NCBI GenBank assembly: GCA_003024985.2 | Contig: PXIH01S0000940.1 | DNA length: 11,522 bases | DNA from: Euperipatoides rowelli | Lineage: Eukaryota > Onychophora > Udeonychophora > Euonychophora > Peripatopsidae | Direction: 5' to 3' (one strand) | Shown: positions 8,363-11,522 of the stretch, piece after piece | How positions within the stretch are numbered: the stretch's first letter is position 1 | Layout: each line of letters opens with the position of its first letter | Notes under the pieces: generated by a model | Told to the model about the DNA's origin: nothing | The model's input: only the letters and a program-made list of their open reading frames with translations | The model's database searches: none | Program-made: the position numbers and the translations under genes

Positions 8363-8579
8363 AAAAGACTAACATATTTGTTTATAAATAATTAAAAAAT
8401 GTTATCTTCAGGTGAAAAGAAATGGCAGGTAATTTTGAATATGGACCCATAACTACTGCCATTTCCACATTAATTTTCTTTTAAAAAATTGCAACAAGCT
8501 TTAGAATAATGTGCAATTTCCAACGAGAGATCAACAGGAAACTTAAAAACAGCAGTAAAAATAATAAGGAAGGTGAAAG
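8363..8579. other. AT-rich spacer with no gene seen
   Basis: This lies just before the 5' side of the SINE-like unit (on its strand) and shows no frame, repeat border or RNA gene that I can support. Confidence 0.4.
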
Positions 8580-8900
8580 GTATTATAATGCATATGCATC
8601 TACTATTTAGTTTATTTGTAATTATGATATTGATTTGCCATGAAAAAAATTGTCAGAGTTACGCTCACGTATTAATTACTTTCATAATGTGGGCGTTGCT
8701 ATTTTATAGTACATGTACTAATGTGGATTAATCAACCAGAGATTGTAAACAATGAGCAAATCGACTTTGTGCATATGCAAATTAATGGCAATTTATTCAT
8801 GCGGTTTGTTTTACTTGCTTGCACATTCTGAAAAATAAAAGAACTGCATGCATGCAAAAGCATCTTATTTGCTCGAATTGGCTCGTCACTTCCGACAAAT
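8580..8900. promoter_or_regulatory. Candidate cis-regulatory stretch with octamer and homeodomain-like sites
   Basis: This stretch has fewer long homopolymers than the rest of the window and several ordered short motifs. ATGCATATGCAT (8588-8599) and TGCATGCATGCA (8845-8856) are perfect 12-bp palindromes. ATGCAAATTAAT (8775-8786) joins a canonical POU octamer (ATGCAAAT) to a TAAT homeodomain core. Further TAATTA-type sites occur near 8620 and 8672. Such clusters occur in animal developmental enhancers, but AT-rich DNA generates TAAT cores freely, so this is an inference. No core promoter or transcript is evident. Confidence 0.25.
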
Positions 8901-8928
8901 GTTTATTTTTATTTATATATACTGTGTT

Positions 8929-8946
8929 GTGTGTGTGTGTGTGTGT
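8929..8946. repeat. (GT)9 microsatellite
   Basis: Nine uninterrupted GT units, preceded by a less regular GTGTT. Length is likely to vary between individuals. Confidence 0.95.
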
Positions 8947-9075
8947 AGGTTGATGCCTGGAGCCACCCTGTTGAAGTTTGATCGCCCCCTTACTTATTTT
9001 AGTTGGGGATTTACGTATTGTCGGTAGCGGCCGATAGTTTAGAATATGCCACCTTCCTGTTTTTGAAATGTAAAC
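8947..9075. other. GC-richer patch of unknown origin
   Basis: Bases about 8950-9055 are more complex and GC-richer than the neighbourhood, with CCTGGAGCCACCCTG near the left and CGGTAGCGGCCG near the right, the latter able to form a short hairpin. A minus-strand frame at 8797-9087 is open across it, but much of that frame translates the microsatellite into Thr-His repeats, and it matches no family I know. An old repeat or a non-coding exon are both possible. No terminal repeats or target duplications were found. Confidence 0.35.
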
Positions 9076-9119
9076 TATTTTATACATTCCACTCCTTTGT
9101 TCCAGTCAATTCTTTCATT

Positions 9120-9389
9120 CAGTGTTTCCCAACTGGGGTTCCATCAGGTGAATATTAGGGTTCCACGAGAAACGTACAATAAAAAAAATTGGATTATTAA
9201 AAAAAAGGAATAAAAAACTATTTAAACATTGATAGATTGTAATTATAGCAATGTGTGCCTGACTGCAGGAGCTAAAACACAGGGGCAGGGCATGAGAACT
9301 TTAACTTGTGCTAGAGAAGCTATATTGTGGACGCAAATTTTTAATGAGTTTGAAAAGGTTCTGTGACCAAATCTAAATGAGAAGCATTG
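9120..9389. mobile_element. Decayed hAT-type MITE, about 270 bp
   Basis: The left end CAGTGTTTCCCAACTGGGG followed by repeats of GGTTCCA(C/T) is a widespread type of hAT terminus. The proposed right end reads GGTTCTGTGACCAAATC and finishes GAGAAGCATTG. Its reverse complement matches the left end at 11 of 15 positions, most differences being transitions, as expected of an old copy. The 8-mers outside (CTTTCATT and CATTATAG) do not match, so the right border is uncertain and the duplication may be lost. The interior is non-coding. An alternative right end at CAACACTG (about 9431-9438) was considered and fits less well. Confidence 0.55.
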
Positions 9390-9933
9390 CATTATAGTAA
9401 CTTTGACCTCGTAGGTTTTACTCTCTACTCCAACACTGACTGGATCTTTACCATTATTTAGAGTCCATATATAATAAATCCAGTAAACTTTTAGAGATTT
9501 TATTTTCCCTTCCCTAAGATAATTTTTTGTTGTGAGAATAGATTAATTATTTCAAACTATTTGTCGGGATTTTTTTTTAACAGGGGGGGGGGGGGTAAAT
9601 TTTCTCAATACTAAGACTTAGTGTTTTGTTTCTTCTAAACAGAAAGTTAATCCCATTGTGGACTAAACCAGAATGTGCTTGAAATAAATTGGACAAAGAA
9701 TAAAATATAGTTTTAAAAATGGATTTCTTGATTATTTTTTTTAGCTAAAGATATACAGTATGTATTCGTAACTGATTCTGCAGTCAGTTTATTCTTTTAT
9801 AAATTAGTTTTTTCTTATTTACACACGATTTCTGACATGGAAAAAGAGGAGACATTTATCAAAGTTTCTGTACAAGGGTTGCATTGATTAAATTCACAGT
9901 AGCTTACAGTTCTTATTTACAGATTCAAGTGAA
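9390..9933. other. AT-rich DNA with no gene seen
   Basis: No gene or bounded element is supported. It contains a G13 run at 9583-9595 preceded by T8 and AACA, which could be a worn transposon start (CAGGGG) without a partner end. Confidence 0.45.
9583..9595. repeat. G13 homopolymer run
   Basis: Thirteen consecutive G residues, shortly downstream of a T8 run. One of four long plus-strand G runs in the window. Confidence 0.9.
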
Positions 9934-9968
9934 TTTTTTTTTTTTTTTTTTTGGGGGGGGGGGGGGGG
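9934..9968. repeat. T19G16 compound tract
   Basis: Nineteen T residues pass directly into sixteen G residues, followed by TGGG. The abrupt T-to-G junction recurs at 10319-10343. The G part could form a quadruplex, and both lengths are hard to sequence accurately. Confidence 0.9.
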
Positions 9969-10088
9969 TGGGCTTCAGTCCTATTCATTTATAGGATTTT
10001 TTTTAAAAGACTGCTGGATTGATCGTATACCTATGAAAAATAACAAATTATAATCCCAAGAAAAATTCTAACAGTTAAAAAATATATG

Positions 10089-10115
10089 TACTGTATATAA
10101 AATTTATATACAGTA
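10089..10115. repeat. Perfect 27-bp palindrome
   Basis: Arms TACTGTATATAAA and TTTATATACAGTA, 13 bases each, flank a single central A with no mismatch. It contains two TATATA cores and a TAC(A/T)GTA heptamer at each end, and could extrude as a cruciform. No gene lies beside it. Confidence 0.9.
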
Positions 10116-10202
10116 GGCCTAGACAGTTTTGATTTAAAATTTTGTATAATTCAATTTAAATAAGTCTACGTTAATTATTTTTCAGATGGCTATTCCATTA
10201 CT

Positions 10203-10210
10203 CTCTAAAT
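10203..10210. repeat. Left target-site duplication CTCTAAAT
   Basis: Matches GTCTAAAT at 10526-10533 in seven of eight positions, on the two sides of the element between them. Confidence 0.75.
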
Positions 10211-10525
10211 CAGTGGTTTCCAACCTTTTTACAAGCGAGGACCACTTTTGCAACTACATATAAGTTGCGGACCACCAGGTCACACACACACAAATAGATA
10301 TGATTATTTTAAGACCCATTTTTTTTTTTTGGGGGGGGGGGGGAAAAACACCAGCTTATATGTAATAACACAATATCATAATCAATTGTTTTAGAAAGAA
10401 TATGCCTATATTCAATTACACAAGTTATTGATTAGTTGCCGAACTAAAAATGAAGATTTTTTTTTTAATTGATTAAACAGCCAGGGACCACTTGTGGTGC
10501 ACGGACCACAGGTTGGGAACCACTG
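10211..10525. mobile_element. Non-autonomous hAT-type MITE, 315 bp
   Basis: The left terminus CAGTGGTTTCCAACCT and the right terminus AGGTTGGGAACCACTG (10510-10525) are inverted repeats matching at 15 of 16 positions. The flanking 8-mers CTCTAAAT and GTCTAAAT differ at one base, as in a slightly aged target duplication. CAGTGGTTCCCAACC-type ends are characteristic of hAT elements in many animals. GGACCAC occurs four times in the same orientation near the two ends (about 10239, 10269, 10486, 10503), a plausible set of transposase-binding repeats. The interior has a short CA repeat (10281-10292) and a T12G13 tract (10319-10343). There is no open frame of note. Confidence 0.85.
10319..10343. repeat. 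T12G13 compound tract
   Basis: Twelve T residues pass directly into thirteen G residues inside the 10211-10525 element. It repeats the architecture of the T19G16 tract about 380 bases upstream. Confidence 0.9.
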
Positions 10526-10533
10526 GTCTAAAT
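10526..10533. repeat. Right target-site duplication GTCTAAAT
   Basis: Seven of eight bases match 10203-10210, and it follows directly on the right inverted repeat. Confidence 0.75.
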
Positions 10534-11522
10534 CATATATTAAGCATCCACAATTAGGATCAGCTGGCACAGAATTTATCAAGGAAAAGTAAGTCCAAAC
10601 AAAACTTGTATTTTATATGAATTTTTTACTGATTTTGGCTAGATATTTTCTAAAAAATTTCAAATATCCGGAAATGATTATTTTATTCGCAAGTCAGTTA
10701 TCTTTCAAATTTAGTAAATTATTATTCAAAGTAACTGATTATAATTCCATTTTAAAAAAAAATGCTAATAGTTCCAAACATTAGTCAATGTTGAAAAGAA
10801 TCAATACAGAAATTTCAAAGACTTGTTGGGTTTTTGAAAGAGAAATTCCTAAAAATAAAAATTTGATAGATATTGGCCCTTTTTTTCTTCAAACTTTTAT
10901 TTTTTTTTTTAAATAATTAAGCATGGGATTTGAAGCAAATCAAAATTTTAAACATATGGTATATACATGATTTTTTTTTTTTTTTCGTTAATGAAATTTT
11001 GCATTTAAACACAAAACAATTTGGTTTTTGGTATAGAAATAACTGAATTGGGTATTTACAAATTAGAAAAATTATTATTTAAAAATTACATCATGATTTT
11101 GCCTTGAAATTTAATTCAATCAATTCAGCTCCTTATAGCACAGGGATCTCTAATAATTTGTATTATTTATATTTACATTACTAGATGTTTTTATTTTCAT
11201 TATTAAATCCAAATTAAATTTCATATTTAAATATATTTTAATTTGAATGCTTCTGTTATAAACAATCAACGTTTTTAATCATTAAAGATAATATTTTGAT
11301 CTTTTAAAAAAAAAAAATCCACCCCTCCCCAACCTTTTACTTAGTACTGTTAAATGCAAATGATGAGTAAATTAGAAAACCAAATAAGTTTGAAAAGCAT
11401 GATAGTGTACAGTATATACCATTAAAAATATAACTGCTTAAAAAAATAACAGGTTCTTTGAAAATGTTCACTTAAAAAGTTAATGAAAGGACCATCTTAG
11501 CTGCCACTTCAAAAATCATGAC
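10534..11522. other. AT-rich DNA with no gene seen
   Basis: I see no gene, RNA or bounded element in this last kilobase. It holds several T runs (about 10902, 10972), a T4A12 block at 11302-11317 followed by a short C-rich patch, and a TACAGTATATA motif at 11408-11418. Any element running past the right edge would be invisible here. Confidence 0.5.

Noticed and set aside
8797-9087. 96-codon minus-strand frame, the longest in the window
   Set aside because: It translates the GT microsatellite into Thr-His repeats and has no recognisable domain; a phrase reading NYRPLP loosely recalls LINE linkers but none of the surrounding motifs are present.
9431-9438. CAACACTG as the right end of the 9120 element
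   Set aside because: Only the last seven or so bases match the left end and the flanking 8-mers do not agree; the end at 9389 with the GGTTCTGTGACC context fits better.
1-11522. CRISPR array, bacterial operon or phage content
   Set aside because: No regularly spaced direct repeats, no ribosome binding sites or dense coding, and the repeat content is that of an animal nuclear genome.

Overview
This window looks like non-genic DNA from an animal nuclear genome, probably an invertebrate. It is strongly AT-rich (about 70% or more by eye), full of long homopolymer runs, and holds no convincing host protein-coding gene, rRNA or intact tRNA. The animal assignment rests on a decayed CR1-like LINE, a tRNA-like SINE head and several hAT-type non-autonomous DNA transposons. 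The species cannot be named from the sequence. The open frames present are short, mostly accidental, and unlike known proteins, apart from the pieces that belong to the LINE.

Layout. Bases 1-180 are an unexplained GC-richer segment with a nested hairpin. Bases 270-1383 on the minus strand are a dead LINE fragment covering the linker before the endonuclease, the endonuclease itself and the start of the linker towards the (absent) reverse transcriptase. It is broken by two in-frame stops and at least three frame changes. Bases 1906-2475 are a hAT-type MITE with a perfect 8-bp target duplication and an array of ATTCGAATA motifs. Bases 2484-4330 are plain AT-rich DNA. Bases 4339-4709 are a second small hAT-type element. 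Bases 5318-6914 are a 1.6-kb non-coding element with matching ends and a perfect 8-bp duplication. Bases 6923-8260 are plain AT-rich DNA. A degraded tRNA-like SINE head lies at 8268-8362 (minus). Bases 8580-8900 are a lower-homopolymer stretch with octamer and homeodomain-like sites, followed by a (GT)9 microsatellite and a GC-richer patch. Two further hAT-type elements lie at 9120-9389 (decayed) and 10211-10525 (well supported). The rest, to 11522, is AT-rich and unassigned.

How the parts relate. Nothing suggests an operon or a cooperating gene set. The window reads as a graveyard of mobile elements: one retrotransposon relic that once encoded its own nicking enzyme, one Pol III-type short element, and five elements that would have depended on hAT transposases encoded elsewhere. 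The five have different terminal sequences, so they point to at least four or five distinct hAT families. The most distinctive signals are the two perfect 8-bp target duplications (CCGTACCT and GATGAAGT), the ATTCGAATA array, the poly-T/poly-G compound tracts and a 27-bp perfect palindrome. All boundaries and counts were made by eye, without database searches.
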